From QHCA01 sp038237645 (GTDB lineage Bacteria > Actinomycetota > Actinomycetes > Mycobacteriales > QHCA01), in NCBI GenBank assembly GCA_038237645.1, contig JBBRYN010000002.1, positions 1-64,000 of the forward strand: a DNA stretch of 64,000 nucleotides. The letters are read 5' to 3'. The notes beneath the pieces are model-generated. The model saw only the letters and a program-made list of their open reading frames with translations. It searched no databases and had not been told where the DNA came from. Within the stretch, counting starts at the first letter, position 1, and each line of letters begins with the position of its first letter. Positions 53,116-61,958 of the stretch are shown here, piece by piece. The position numbers and the translations under genes are program-made.

Positions 53116-53589
53116 GTGGCCACCAAGATCAAGCTCATGCGCCTGGGCAAGAAGCGCGCGCCGTATTACCGCATCGTCGTCGCCGACTCGCGCACCAAGC
53201 GCGACGGCCGCTCGATCGAGACGATCGGTAAGTACCACCCGAAGGAGGACCCTTCCTTCATCGAGATCGACTCCGACCGGGCGCAGTACTGGCTCGGTGT
53301 CGGCGCCCAGCCGACCGAGAGTGTCGCGGCGATCCTGCGGGTCACCGGCGACTGGCAGCAGCACAAGGGCGAGCCGGCACCGGAGCCGATGAAGGTGCGG
53401 GCACCCAAGGCCGACAAGCGGGCGCTGTTCGAGGCAGCCACCCGGCAGGGGGCCGAAGGGGACAGCCCCGACGCGACGACTCCCAAGAAGCGCGCGGCCC
53501 GCCCACCGAAGGCCGCCGAGGGCACCGAAAAGGCCGCCGACAAGGCTGTCTCCGAGACTTCCACGGACTCGTCGCCGGCGGAGAGTTAG
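53116..53589 (+). CDS. rpsP: 30S ribosomal protein S16
   Basis: 157 residues. The first 80 are S16 (TKIKLMRLGKKRAPYYRIVV, GRSIETIGKYHPKEDPSFIE, YWLGVGAQPTESV). A 70-residue Lys/Ala/Glu-rich tail typical of actinobacteria follows. GTG 53116 with GGAG upstream. khpA follows directly. Confidence 0.96.
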   Translation: MATKIKLMRLGKKRAPYYRIVVADSRTKRDGRSIETIGKYHPKEDPSFIEIDSDRAQYWLGVGAQPTESVAAILRVTGDWQQHKGEPAPEPMKVRAPKADKRALFEAATRQGAEGDSPDATTPKKRAARPPKAAEGTEKAADKAVSETSTDSSPAES

Positions 53590-53826
53590 GTGCTCGAGGA
53601 AGCCCTCGAGCACCTCGTCCGCGGCATTGTCGAGCATCCCGACGACGTCCACGTCGATCTGCACACGGGCCGCCGCGGTCGCACGCTGGAGTTGCGAGTG
53701 CATCCCGACGACCTGGGCAAGGTCATCGGGCGGGCCGGCCGCACCGCCAAGGCGCTCCGGCTGGTCATGACGGCCATCGGCGGCAAGGGGTTGCGCGTCG
53801 ACGTGGTCGAGACCGACACCGGCTGA
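53590..53826 (+). CDS. khpA: KH-domain RNA-binding protein KhpA
   Basis: 78 residues. ALEHLVRGIVEHPDDVHVDL, then the KH signature VIGRAGRTAKALRLVM, then GKGLRVDVVET. The rpsP-khpA-rimM-trmD order is the classic one. GTG 53590 begins immediately after the rpsP stop. Confidence 0.93.
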   Translation: MLEEALEHLVRGIVEHPDDVHVDLHTGRRGRTLELRVHPDDLGKVIGRAGRTAKALRLVMTAIGGKGLRVDVVETDTG

Positions 53827-53840
53827 CCGGTCGACCGGCG

Positions 53841-54347
53841 ATGCTGCTCCTGGTGGGCCGGGTGGGACGGGCGCACGGCTTGCGCGGCGAGGTGCTCGTG
53901 CGGCTCGGCACCGACGACCCTGAGTCCCGCTTCGCCGTCGGAACGACGCTGGTCACGGACCCACCGGAGCGTGGGCCGCTGACCGTGGCCAGCGCGCGCC
54001 GACATTCCGGCCGTTATGTGGTGGGTTTTGCCGGGGTCAGTGACCGTGCCGCGGCCGAGGCCCTGCAAGGCACCGAACTGGTTGTCGACTCCGGCGACCT
54101 GCCCCCGACCGCCGATGCCGACGAGTTCCACGACGCCGAACTGCTCGGGCTCACGGTCCGGACCCGGTCCGGCGAACGGCTGGGCGAATTGGTCGACGTC
54201 GTGCACGGTGCCGGTGCCGACCTGCTGGTGGTGCGGATCGACGGCCGGGAGGTGCTCATCCCCTTCGTCCGCGAGATGGTGCCCACCGTCGACCTGGCGG
54301 GTGGCTGGGTGGTCGTCGATCCACCGGAGGGGTTGCTGGAGCTGTGA
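53841..54347 (+). CDS. rimM: 16S rRNA processing protein RimM
   Basis: 168 residues. VGRVGRAHGLRGEVLVRLGT and YVVGFAGVSDRAAAEALQGT form the N-domain; the PRC barrel shows LGLTVRTRSGERLGELVDVV and LIPFVREMVPTVDLAGGWVV. Assists 30S head assembly. Overlaps trmD. Confidence 0.94.
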   Translation: MLLLVGRVGRAHGLRGEVLVRLGTDDPESRFAVGTTLVTDPPERGPLTVASARRHSGRYVVGFAGVSDRAAAEALQGTELVVDSGDLPPTADADEFHDAELLGLTVRTRSGERLGELVDVVHGAGADLLVVRIDGREVLIPFVREMVPTVDLAGGWVVVDPPEGLLEL

Positions 54348-55168
54348 AGATCGACATCGTCACGATCTTCCCCGGCTATTTCGGGCCGTTGTCCGAGTCG
54401 CTGCTCGGCAAGGCACGGCAGCGCGGGCTGGTCGACATCGCCGTGCACGACCTGCGGCAGTGGGCCGACGGCGCCCATCGCAGCGTCGACGCGCCGCCCT
54501 ACGGAGGCGGCCCCGGCATGCTCATGCGGGCTGAGCCGTGGCGGCGTGCCCTTGCGGAGGTCGTACCTGCGGCGGCGGACCCGCCGGACTTGGCAAGTGC
54601 GCCGGCCTCGGGGAGCGCACGGGGCCCGCGAGGAGCACGGCTCGTGGTTCCCACGCCGGCTGGGCGCCCGTTCGGTCAGTCGCTCGCCCGGGACTACGCC
54701 GAGGTGCCCTGGCTGGTCTTCGCCTGCGGGCGGTACGAGGGCATCGACGCCCGTGTGGTGGCCGATGCCGGCGAACGGATGCCGGTGGACGAGGTCTCGA
54801 TCGGCGACTACGTGCTTGCCGGGGGAGAGGCGGCCGTGCTGGTCATTGTCGAGGCGGTCACCCGGCTGTTGCCGGGCGTGGTCGGCAACGCGGAGTCCAT
54901 ACGCGACGAGTCCTTCACCGACGGCCTGCTCGAGCCGCCGGGATACACCCGACCGGAATTGTGGGCCGGTCGTCGTGTACCCGACGTGCTGCTCTCCGGC
55001 GACCACGCGCGGATCGCCCGCTGGCGCCGCGACGAGGCGCTGCGGCGCACCGCGAGACACCGCCCCGATCTGCTGGCGACGCTGCCGGCCGGGGCGTTCG
55101 ACGCGCACGACCGCGAGGTTATCGCCGCCACCGGGTTTCCTCTTCCGCGGGAGGGTGTGGCACCCTAG
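54344..55168 (+). CDS. trmD: tRNA (guanine(37)-N(1))-methyltransferase
   Basis: 274 residues of the SPOUT family. KIDIVTIFPGYFGPLSESLL, VDAPPYGGGPGMLMRAEPW, VFACGRYEGIDARVV, VSIGDYVLAGGEAAVLVIVE (knot), and YTRPELWAGRRVPDVLLSGD. An insertion rich in Ala/Ser/Pro lies near residues 70-100. GTG 54344 overlaps rimM. Confidence 0.96.
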   Translation: MKIDIVTIFPGYFGPLSESLLGKARQRGLVDIAVHDLRQWADGAHRSVDAPPYGGGPGMLMRAEPWRRALAEVVPAAADPPDLASAPASGSARGPRGARLVVPTPAGRPFGQSLARDYAEVPWLVFACGRYEGIDARVVADAGERMPVDEVSIGDYVLAGGEAAVLVIVEAVTRLLPGVVGNAESIRDESFTDGLLEPPGYTRPELWAGRRVPDVLLSGDHARIARWRRDEALRRTARHRPDLLATLPAGAFDAHDREVIAATGFPLPREGVAP

Positions 55169-55313
55169 AGCAGTTGCAGTGGGACGCTGGCCGCGGTGCG
55201 CCAGGCTCACGTCGGCACCGCCCCCACGACTCGCGGCACTTTTGCGCGTCCCCGCCATCCCTGGCCGCCCGGCCGGGCAGCCGCCGCCGGAGAAGAAAGA
55301 AGCGACGATCATC

Positions 55314-55670
55314 ATGAACACCTTGGACGCGCTGGACGGCGCCTCACTGCGCTCCGACATCCCGGACTTCCGGCCCGGCGACACACTCAAGGTGCATGTT
55401 CGGGTCGTCGAGGGCAACCGCTCCCGGATCCAGGTCTTCCAGGGCGTGGTCATCCGGCGCCAGGGCGGCGGGGTGCGCGAGACGTTCACCGTCCGCAAGA
55501 TGAGCTTCGGCGTGGGGGTGGAGCGCACGTTCCCGGTCCACACGCCGATCATCGACCGGATCGAGGTCGTGACGCGTGGCGACGTCCGTCGGGCGAAGCT
55601 CTACTATCTGCGCAATTTGCGTGGCAAGAAGGCCAAGATCAAGGAGCGCCGCGAGTCGCCGTCGCGGTGA
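55314..55670 (+). CDS. rplS: 50S ribosomal protein L19
   Basis: 118 residues. LRSDIPDFRPGDTLKVHVRV, RIQVFQGVVIRRQGGGVRET, FTVRKMSFGVGVERTFPVHT and AKLYYLRNLRGKKAKIKE. ATG 55314 matches the family start; only a weak purine stretch precedes it. The 55169-55313 gap is its leader. Confidence 0.97.
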   Translation: MNTLDALDGASLRSDIPDFRPGDTLKVHVRVVEGNRSRIQVFQGVVIRRQGGGVRETFTVRKMSFGVGVERTFPVHTPIIDRIEVVTRGDVRRAKLYYLRNLRGKKAKIKERRESPSR

Positions 55671-55728
55671 TTGCCCGGCGGACGGCTGCCTGCGCGGCCC
55701 CGCTCGGGCGTCTACGCTGGCGAGGACG

Positions 55729-56592
55729 ATGGCTGAAATCCACCGCGGGGACGTCCCCGTGACCAGCTCCGGGGTCAGCACGCAGACCCGAGCGGAGCGA
55801 CGTCGCGCCGAGGAGGAGCTGGCCCGGCGGGGTCGTAAGAAGCAGCCGATGCCGTTCTGGCAGGAATTGCCAGTTCTCATCCTCATCGCTATCGTGCTCG
55901 CGCTGTTGATCAAGACCTTTCTGGTGCAGGCCTTCTACATCCCGTCCGAGTCGATGCAGAACACGCTGCAGGTCAAGGACCGGGTCCTGGTCAACAAGCT
56001 CGTCTACAACTTTCGCACCCCCCGCCGCGGCGAGGTGGTTGTGTTCAACGGTGTGGAGTGGCAGCAGGAGGTGCCCGTGACCAACGCCGGCACCGGGCTG
56101 CAGCGTGGGCTGCGGGGGATGGCCAGCGCTATCGGATTGGGGCCGCCGAACGAGAAGGACTTCATCAAACGGGTCGTCGGCACGCCGGGTGACACCGTCC
56201 AGTGCTGCTCCGCGGACGGTCGGGTCACGGTCAACGGTCGCCCGATCACCGAGCCCTACATCTTCGACAACACCCCGGAGGCGCAGCGACCCTTCGGCCC
56301 TGTCCGCGTGCCGAAGGGACGGTTGTGGGTCATGGGCGACCATCGCGGGGTTTCCGCCGACTCCCGGTCGCACATCACCGATCGGTGGCAAGGCACGATC
56401 CCGATCGACCACGTGGTGGGCCGGGCCTTCGTGATCGTCTGGCCGGTGCGAAGGGCGGGTGGCCTGCCGATCCCGGCCTCCATCAGGGAATCCGTTGCCG
56501 TGCTGCCGCTCCCGCTGCTGCCGCTGCTCACGTTGCGCGCCGTGACGGGTCCCCGCCGGCCGCGCAGGAGAAGCGGTCGTTGGGTCGGGTGA
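55729..56592 (+). CDS. lepB: Type I signal peptidase (first of three)
   Basis: 287 residues. A basic cytoplasmic start (RAERRRAEEELARRGRKKQP), one N-terminal membrane helix (ELPVLILIAIVLALLIKTFL), catalytic Ser in YIPSESMQNTLQVKDRVLVN, catalytic Lys in DFIKRVVGTPGD, and GDHRGVSADSR. A second hydrophobic stretch and a basic tail end the protein. ATG 55729 with GAGG; a TACGCT -10 lies 11 bases upstream. It overlaps the second lepB. Confidence 0.94.
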   Translation: MAEIHRGDVPVTSSGVSTQTRAERRRAEEELARRGRKKQPMPFWQELPVLILIAIVLALLIKTFLVQAFYIPSESMQNTLQVKDRVLVNKLVYNFRTPRRGEVVVFNGVEWQQEVPVTNAGTGLQRGLRGMASAIGLGPPNEKDFIKRVVGTPGDTVQCCSADGRVTVNGRPITEPYIFDNTPEAQRPFGPVRVPKGRLWVMGDHRGVSADSRSHITDRWQGTIPIDHVVGRAFVIVWPVRRAGGLPIPASIRESVAVLPLPLLPLLTLRAVTGPRRPRRRSGRWVG

Positions 56593-57215
56593 GCTCGCAT
56601 ACCGGGGCCGGGCAACCTCGCGCCTCAGGACACCGCTGGGCCATGCAGGCACTGTTCGCCGTCATCGCGCTGTCGCTGGCGCTGCTGCTGCGGGCCTTCG
56701 TGGTGGAGACGTTCTTCATCCCCACCGGCTCGATGGAGCAGACGCTCCGTAAGCCGGACCGGGTGCTGGTCAACAAGTTCGTCTACCACACGCGCGGCAT
56801 TCGGCGGGGCGAGATCATCGTGTTCCAGGCACCCGCCTCCTGGCGGCGGCCCGGCGAAGGGAACTTCATCAAGCGGGTCGTCGGCCTGTCCGGCGACGAA
56901 GTGGCCTGTTGCGACGGCTCCGGGCGGGTGACGGTCAACGGCGCTGCCCTGGACGAGCCGTACATCGACGGCGATGCACCGCCGTCCAACACCGCCTTCG
57001 ACGTCAAGGTCCCGGCGGGCCGGCTGTTCGTGCTGGGGGGTCACCGCGCGATCTCGGCGGATTCCCGCCGTCACGCCGACGACCACCTGGGCACCATCGC
57101 GCAGTCCAGCGTCGTCGGCCGGGCCTTCCTGGTCGTCTGGCCCGCGCCGGACTGGCGCAACCTGCCCATTCCGGCCACCTTCAATGCCACCCCGCCGCGT
57201 CGGCCACCCGGCTGA
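56589..57215 (+). CDS. lepB: Type I signal peptidase (second of three, short)
   Basis: 208 residues. Membrane helix MQALFAVIALSLALLLRAFV, catalytic Ser in FIPTGSMEQTLRKPDRVLVN, catalytic Lys in NFIKRVVGLSGDE, and GGHRAISADSRRH, where GGH replaces the usual GDH. It lacks the C-terminal hydrophobic stretch of its neighbours. GTG 56589 overlaps the first lepB stop. Probably active, since both catalytic residues are present. Confidence 0.9.
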   Translation: MSSHTGAGQPRASGHRWAMQALFAVIALSLALLLRAFVVETFFIPTGSMEQTLRKPDRVLVNKFVYHTRGIRRGEIIVFQAPASWRRPGEGNFIKRVVGLSGDEVACCDGSGRVTVNGAALDEPYIDGDAPPSNTAFDVKVPAGRLFVLGGHRAISADSRRHADDHLGTIAQSSVVGRAFLVVWPAPDWRNLPIPATFNATPPRRPPG

Positions 57216-57242
57216 GCGCCCGGCCCCATATCCTTGAGTGCG

Positions 57243-58115
57243 ATGGTCGACGACGACGCAGACGCTGACGGCCGCAAAGCCGCGGCCTCCGACTCCGTAG
57301 CAGCCGACTCCGCAGCAGGGGAGCGGCCTGGCCGACGGTCCCACGGGATCGTCGGGGAGCGTGACGATCGCCCGCGCATGCCGTTCTGGCTGGAATTCCC
57401 GCTGTTGGCTGCCATCGCCATCGTGCTGGCGCTGGTCATCAAGACGTTCCTGGTGCAGGCCTTCTTCATCCCGTCGGGGTCGATGGAGAACACGCTGCAG
57501 ATCAGCGATCGGGTGCTCGTCAACAAGGTGATCTACCGGTTCCGGGCGCCGCACCGCGGTGAGATCGTCGTGTTCAACGCCGAGGAGTGGGAGCCCGAGA
57601 TTCCGCTGGCCCCGCCGGGAAACGCACTGGTGCGCGGGCTGCGCGGGTTCGCGAGTGCGCTGGGCCTGGGCCCACCGGGGGAGAAGGACTACATCAAGCG
57701 GGTGATCGGGCTGCCCGGTGACCGGGTCCAGTGCTGTGACGCCGCCGGCCGGGTCATGGTGAACTCCCGGCCCCTCGACGAGCCGTACATCTTCCAGAAC
57801 ACATTGCTGCAGTCGCGCGCCTTCGACCCGGTGACCGTCCCGGCGGGCCGGCTCTGGGTGATGGGCGACCATCGTGGGGGGTCGCAGGATTCACGCGCAC
57901 ACCGCGGCGATCGCTGGACCGGCACCATCCCGCAGGACCATGTGATCGGGCGGGCTTTCGTCGTCGTGTGGCCGGCCGGGCGGGTGGGCGGGCTCCCGGT
58001 GCCCGCCGCTCTCCAGCCGTCCTCTGCTGTCGTCCTGCTGCCGTTCGTGTCCCCAGCCATGATGGAGCGGCGCCCCCCCGGCCGTCGGCGGCCTGGGCGC
58101 CGCTCCCGGTCGTAG
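57243..58115 (+). CDS. lepB: Type I signal peptidase (third of three)
   Basis: 290 residues. Acidic start, membrane helix LLAAIAIVLALVIKTFLVQA, catalytic Ser in FIPSGSMENTLQISDRVLVN, Lys in DYIKRVIGLPGDRV, and GDHRGGSQDSRAHR, then a C-terminal hydrophobic stretch and basic tail. Closest by eye to the first copy. A TATCCT box (57229-57234) ends 8 bases before ATG 57243, suggesting a leaderless transcript of its own. Confidence 0.93.
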   Translation: MVDDDADADGRKAAASDSVAADSAAGERPGRRSHGIVGERDDRPRMPFWLEFPLLAAIAIVLALVIKTFLVQAFFIPSGSMENTLQISDRVLVNKVIYRFRAPHRGEIVVFNAEEWEPEIPLAPPGNALVRGLRGFASALGLGPPGEKDYIKRVIGLPGDRVQCCDAAGRVMVNSRPLDEPYIFQNTLLQSRAFDPVTVPAGRLWVMGDHRGGSQDSRAHRGDRWTGTIPQDHVIGRAFVVVWPAGRVGGLPVPAALQPSSAVVLLPFVSPAMMERRPPGRRRPGRRSRS

Positions 58116-58127
58116 TTTGGCCAGATC

Positions 58128-58613
58128 ATGACAGCCGCCCAGCCACTCGACCGCCGAGGCGCTCGCCTGCTGCTCGTCGACGGTCGCGACCGGGTCCTGC
58201 TGTTCCGCGGCCGGGATCCGGGCCGGCCGCAGTCGGCTCCGTACTGGTTCACCGTCGGAGGTGGCCTCGACCCTGGTGAGAGCTCCGTGGGGGCCGCCGT
58301 TCGGGAGCTGCTCGAGGAGACCGGGCTGCGCCGTAGGGCCACGGATCTGGCGGGGCCGGTCTGGCACGACGTGGCCGAGTTCGTCTTCGATGGCCGCAGC
58401 TATCGCCAGCGCCAGGACTACTTCGTCTGCCGGGTGTCTGCCTGGCAGGTGGACACGTCGGCTTTCGACGAGCCCGAGATCCGCTCGATCGACCGGCATA
58501 GGTGGTGGACCGTCGACGAGCTGGAGACCACCGAGGAGGTCGTCTACCCGGCGGGCCTGGCCGACCTGCTCGGGCGCGTCGTCGGTATGCCCGTCGTCGG
58601 TATGGAGGCCTGA
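58128..58613 (+). CDS. NUDIX hydrolase
   Basis: 161 residues. NUDIX box GGGLDPGESSVGAAVRELLE continuing ETGL, preceded by RLLLVDGRDRVLLFRGRDPG. The substrate is unknown. TAGTTT (58113-58118) ends 9 bases before the ATG, consistent with a leaderless start. Lies between lepB and rnhB, a common actinobacterial arrangement. Confidence 0.87.
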   Translation: MTAAQPLDRRGARLLLVDGRDRVLLFRGRDPGRPQSAPYWFTVGGGLDPGESSVGAAVRELLEETGLRRRATDLAGPVWHDVAEFVFDGRSYRQRQDYFVCRVSAWQVDTSAFDEPEIRSIDRHRWWTVDELETTEEVVYPAGLADLLGRVVGMPVVGMEA

Positions 58614-58616
58614 GCG

Positions 58617-59312
58617 GTGTTGCTGCCGGAGCGCGCCGTGATCCGCCGGGACACCGGCCTGTTCGCCCTCGAGGGTGCCCTGCGCCGGCGGGGATTCGGG
58701 ATTGTCGCGGGCGCCGACGAGGCCGGCCGTGGCGCCTGCGCCGGACCGCTGGTCATCGCGGCCTGTGTGCTTCCCGATGGCAAGCGGGGGCAGGTGCCCG
58801 GCCTGGCCGACTCGAAGCTGCTGTCGCCGGTCGTACGCGAGGAGGTCTACTGCGAGGTGGTTGCCCGCGCGCGGGCCTGGACCGTCGTGGTGATTCCGCC
58901 CGGCGAAGTCGACCGCCGCGGCCTGCACCGCTGCAATGTCGACGGGATGCGCCGGGCGGTGCTCCTGCTCGACCCCCGTCCGGCGTACGTGCTGACCGAC
59001 GGCTTCCCGGTGGCCGGCCTGCCCGCCCCCGGGCTCGCCGTCTGGAAGGGCGATCAGGTGGCCGCCTGTGTTGCCGCCGCCTCGGTCCTGGCCAAAGTGA
59101 CCCGGGATCGCATCATGGTCGACCTGCATCGGCGCTTCCCTGGCTATGACTTCGCGCAGCACAAGGGCTACGTGACACCTGAGCATGCGGCCGCGCTCGA
59201 TGCGCACGGCCCGTGCTCCGAGCACCGGCACTCCTACGTCAACGTCGCCCGGGTGCGACATCATGGGTCTGTGACTGCTACCGCGCCGGCGCTGGATTCG
59301 GAGAGCGCATGA
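58617..59312 (+). CDS. rnhB: Ribonuclease HII
   Basis: 231 residues. GIVAGADEAGRGACAGPLVI holds the catalytic DE pair, ADSKLLSP, AASVLAKVTRDRIMVDLH and GYDFAQHKGYVTPEH. Removes misincorporated ribonucleotides and RNA primers. GTG 58617; overlaps the DUF2469 gene. Confidence 0.94.
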   Translation: MLLPERAVIRRDTGLFALEGALRRRGFGIVAGADEAGRGACAGPLVIAACVLPDGKRGQVPGLADSKLLSPVVREEVYCEVVARARAWTVVVIPPGEVDRRGLHRCNVDGMRRAVLLLDPRPAYVLTDGFPVAGLPAPGLAVWKGDQVAACVAAASVLAKVTRDRIMVDLHRRFPGYDFAQHKGYVTPEHAAALDAHGPCSEHRHSYVNVARVRHHGSVTATAPALDSESA

Positions 59313-59635
59313 GTTCTGAGGACCTCGAGAAGTACGAGACCGAGATGGAGTTGCAGCTCTACCGCGAATACCGCGACATCGTGCGGCAGTTCGCCTACGT
59401 CGTGGAGACGGAGCGGCGGTTCTACCTGGCGAATTCGGTGGACCTGCAGGTGCGCAACGCCGACGGCGAGGTCTTCTTCGAGGTGACCATGCGTGACGCC
59501 TGGGTCTGGGACATGTATCGCCCGGCCCGCTTCGTCAAGCACGTACGTGTGGTGACGTTCAAGGATGTCAACGTCGAGGAGCTCGAGAAGCCCGACATCG
59601 AGTTGCCCGGGGGTGACGACCCGTTCGGGGGGTAG
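59309..59635 (+). CDS. DUF2469 protein
   Basis: 108 residues. SSEDLEKYETEMELQLYREY, VVETERRFYLANSVDLQVRN, FFEVTMRDAWVWDMYRPARF. This is a strongly conserved actinobacterial signature protein, always near rnhB, function unknown. Overlaps rnhB (ATGA). Confidence 0.92.
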   Translation: MSSEDLEKYETEMELQLYREYRDIVRQFAYVVETERRFYLANSVDLQVRNADGEVFFEVTMRDAWVWDMYRPARFVKHVRVVTFKDVNVEELEKPDIELPGGDDPFGG

Positions 59636-59644
59636 GGCAGCAGC

Positions 59645-59956
59645 ATGACCGAAGACAGCTGGGCCGCCAATCAACTCCGTGTCGAGCCGATTCAGCCGAC
59701 TCCCGCGCACGACCACACGCCCACGACCGGCACCGACCAGGCCAACGCCGCCGCTGAGGCTCCCGGCGCCGAGCCGGCAACCCAGCCCCAAGCAGGGGTG
59801 CCGGACGGTGCGGTGACGGACGTGACCCCCGCCCCGGGCACGTCGGAGGCTATGCGGGCTGTCGATGGCGCCTACCTAACTGAAGCAGGGCCTGGGGGTG
59901 CCGACTTCGACACCGACGAACGCCCCGTGCCCGGCCGGCCGCAAGAGCCCCGGTAG
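59645..59956 (+). CDS. Hypothetical low-complexity protein
   Basis: 103 residues, acidic and rich in Ala, Pro, Thr and Gly, without membrane or domain signals. The start MTEDSWAANQLRVEPIQP is protein-like and follows a GGTAGGG stretch 10 bases after the DUF2469 stop. Probably disordered. No family recognised. The 59957-60078 gap has no gene. Confidence 0.5.
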   Translation: MTEDSWAANQLRVEPIQPTPAHDHTPTTGTDQANAAAEAPGAEPATQPQAGVPDGAVTDVTPAPGTSEAMRAVDGAYLTEAGPGGADFDTDERPVPGRPQEPR

Positions 59957-60078
59957 TCGTCTCAACGAGGTGTCCCAGGACGCCATCAGCCGTCAACCGG
60001 CTGTCCCCAAGGGGTACCGTGTCCACAGTCTCCCACCGCCCCTCCTGATCTGACCCCCGCCGGCAGCAGTCTGGGGCC

Positions 60079-60435
60079 ATGGCGGAAAAGGACAGGCTGG
60101 GCGCGTGGGGTGAGGACCTGGCCGTCACTCATCTGCGGGCCGCGGGCATGACCGTGCTGGCTCGCAACTGGCGGTGCGCTCACGGAGAGCTCGACGTCAT
60201 CGCGGTCGATGGCAGCACCATTGTGTTCTGCGAGGTCAAGACCCGCTCGGGCCTGGGTTTCGGCTCACCGGCAGAGTCCCTGGTGCCGGCCAAGGTGCGC
60301 CGGATCCGCCGGCTGGCCGCTGCCTGGCTCGCCGAGGCCGGCCAGGGATGGTCCGAGCTGCGGTTCGACGTGATCAGTGTGTTGCGGCTGCCCGGTGCCG
60401 AGCCGGTGGTCGAGCACCTGCGCGGGGCGTTCTGA
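60079..60435 (+). CDS. yraN: UPF0102 (YraN) nuclease-fold protein
   Basis: 118 residues. LGAWGEDLAVTHLRAAGMTV, NWRCAHGELDVIAVDGSTIV (the PD..D/E core), FCEVKTRSGLGFGSPAESLV, LRFDVISVL. The restriction-endonuclease-like fold has uncertain function. The stop overlaps the comM start by one base (TGATG). Confidence 0.92.
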   Translation: MAEKDRLGAWGEDLAVTHLRAAGMTVLARNWRCAHGELDVIAVDGSTIVFCEVKTRSGLGFGSPAESLVPAKVRRIRRLAAAWLAEAGQGWSELRFDVISVLRLPGAEPVVEHLRGAF

Positions 60436-61958
60436 TGGCCTTGGGACGAGCGCTCTCAGTGGGGCTGGTCGGTGTCGTCGGCCATGTCGTGGAGGTGGAG
60501 GCCGACCTGGCCCAGGGGCTGCCTTGCCTGGTCATCGTCGGACTCCCCGACGCGTCGCTGTCGGAGGCCCGTGACCGGATCCGGGCGGCAGTGGTCAACA
60601 GCGGTCAGGGGTGGCCGTCGCGGCGCATCACCCTCGGCCTGTCGCCGGCCACACTGCCCAAACAGGGCAGTGGATTCGACCTTGCGATGGCGGCCGCGAT
60701 CCTCGTGGCGGCCGGTGTGGCACCCGAGGCTGCGTTGCACCGGCTGGCCCTGGTGGGGGAGCTCGCGCTTGACGGCCGGGTCCGACCGGTTCGCGGTGTG
60801 CTCCCGGCCGCCGTGGCCGCGGCCCGGGCCGGACTGCGTGGCATCGTCGTCCCGTCGCACAATCGGCGTGAGGCCGCACTCGTGCCGGGCCTCGAGGTCC
60901 GCGGCGTGCCGACCCTGGCCCACCTGGTGTCCTGGATGCGAGGTGAGGACCCGGCCGAGGACTGTGGCCCGCCGGCCGACACCAGGGGGCAAGAGGCGTC
61001 CTGGCCCGATCTGGTCGACGTGGTTGGCCAGGAATACGGCCGGGAGGCGCTGGAGGTAGCCGCGGCCGGCGCGCATCACCTGCTGCTCATCGGCCCACCC
61101 GGTGCGGGCAAGACGATGCTCGCGGAGCGGATGCCGGGGCTGTTGCCGCCGCTCGACCTCGAGGCGGCCCTCGAAGTCACGGCGGTGCATTCCGTGGCCG
61201 GAGTCCTACCGCCGGACGCTCCCCTGGTCGAGCGACCGCCCTATCAAGCGCCGCACCACTCGACCAGTATCGCCGCCCTTGTCGGCGGCGGCACCGGGCT
61301 CGCCCGTCCGGGTGCGATGTCCCTGGCGCACCGCGGGGTGCTGTTTCTCGACGAGGCGCCGGAGTTCCCCGGTGGCGTTCTCGATGCGCTGCGTCAACCC
61401 CTCGAACGCGGCGAAGTAGTCCTGGCCCGCTCAGGTGGCGTGACGCACTATCCGGCGCGGGTGCAGCTGGTGCTCGCGGCCAACCCGTGTGCCTGTTCGA
61501 GCCCCCTCGGAGACCAGGCCTGCACATGCACCGCGGTAGCCCGGCGACGCTATCTGGGCCGGCTCTCGGGGCCGTTGCTGGATCGGGTTGACCTGCAGGT
61601 GGAGCTCAACCCAGTGGGCCGAGCCGCCCTGCTGGCTGATGCGGCGGGGCTGGAGCCGACGGCGGTCGTGCGGGAGCGGGTAGCCGCCGCGCGCGCCGCT
61701 GCCGCGGCGCGCCTGGCCGGGACGGGATGGCGCACCAACTCGGAGGTGCCGGGGCAGATCCTGCGCAACCGCTGGCGGCTGGCGGGCTCGGTCCGGCGGG
61801 TAGCTGACAACGGGATCGACCACGGGGAGCTGTCGGCCCGCGGATATGACCGGGTGCTGCGGGTGGCGTGGACGCTGGCCGACCTCGGCGGGCGCTCGCG
61901 ACCGGATGCCGGCGATGTGGCAGCCGCCTTCCAGTTCCGCACCAGGCGGGTTGCCTGA
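60435..61958 (+). CDS. comM: ComM/YifB family Mg-chelatase-like AAA+ ATPase
   Basis: 507 residues. N-terminal LonC-like fold (CLVIVGLPDASLSEARDRIR, KQGSGFDLAMAAAILVA), Walker A LLIGPPGAGKTMLAERMPGL, Walker B GVLFLDEAPEF, a C-terminal region with CACSSPLGDQACTCT and the AAA+ lid. ComM is a branch-migration helicase in transformation; here it stands beside dprA. Overlaps yraN and dprA. Confidence 0.93.
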   Translation: MALGRALSVGLVGVVGHVVEVEADLAQGLPCLVIVGLPDASLSEARDRIRAAVVNSGQGWPSRRITLGLSPATLPKQGSGFDLAMAAAILVAAGVAPEAALHRLALVGELALDGRVRPVRGVLPAAVAAARAGLRGIVVPSHNRREAALVPGLEVRGVPTLAHLVSWMRGEDPAEDCGPPADTRGQEASWPDLVDVVGQEYGREALEVAAAGAHHLLLIGPPGAGKTMLAERMPGLLPPLDLEAALEVTAVHSVAGVLPPDAPLVERPPYQAPHHSTSIAALVGGGTGLARPGAMSLAHRGVLFLDEAPEFPGGVLDALRQPLERGEVVLARSGGVTHYPARVQLVLAANPCACSSPLGDQACTCTAVARRRYLGRLSGPLLDRVDLQVELNPVGRAALLADAAGLEPTAVVRERVAAARAAAAARLAGTGWRTNSEVPGQILRNRWRLAGSVRRVADNGIDHGELSARGYDRVLRVAWTLADLGGRSRPDAGDVAAAFQFRTRRVA

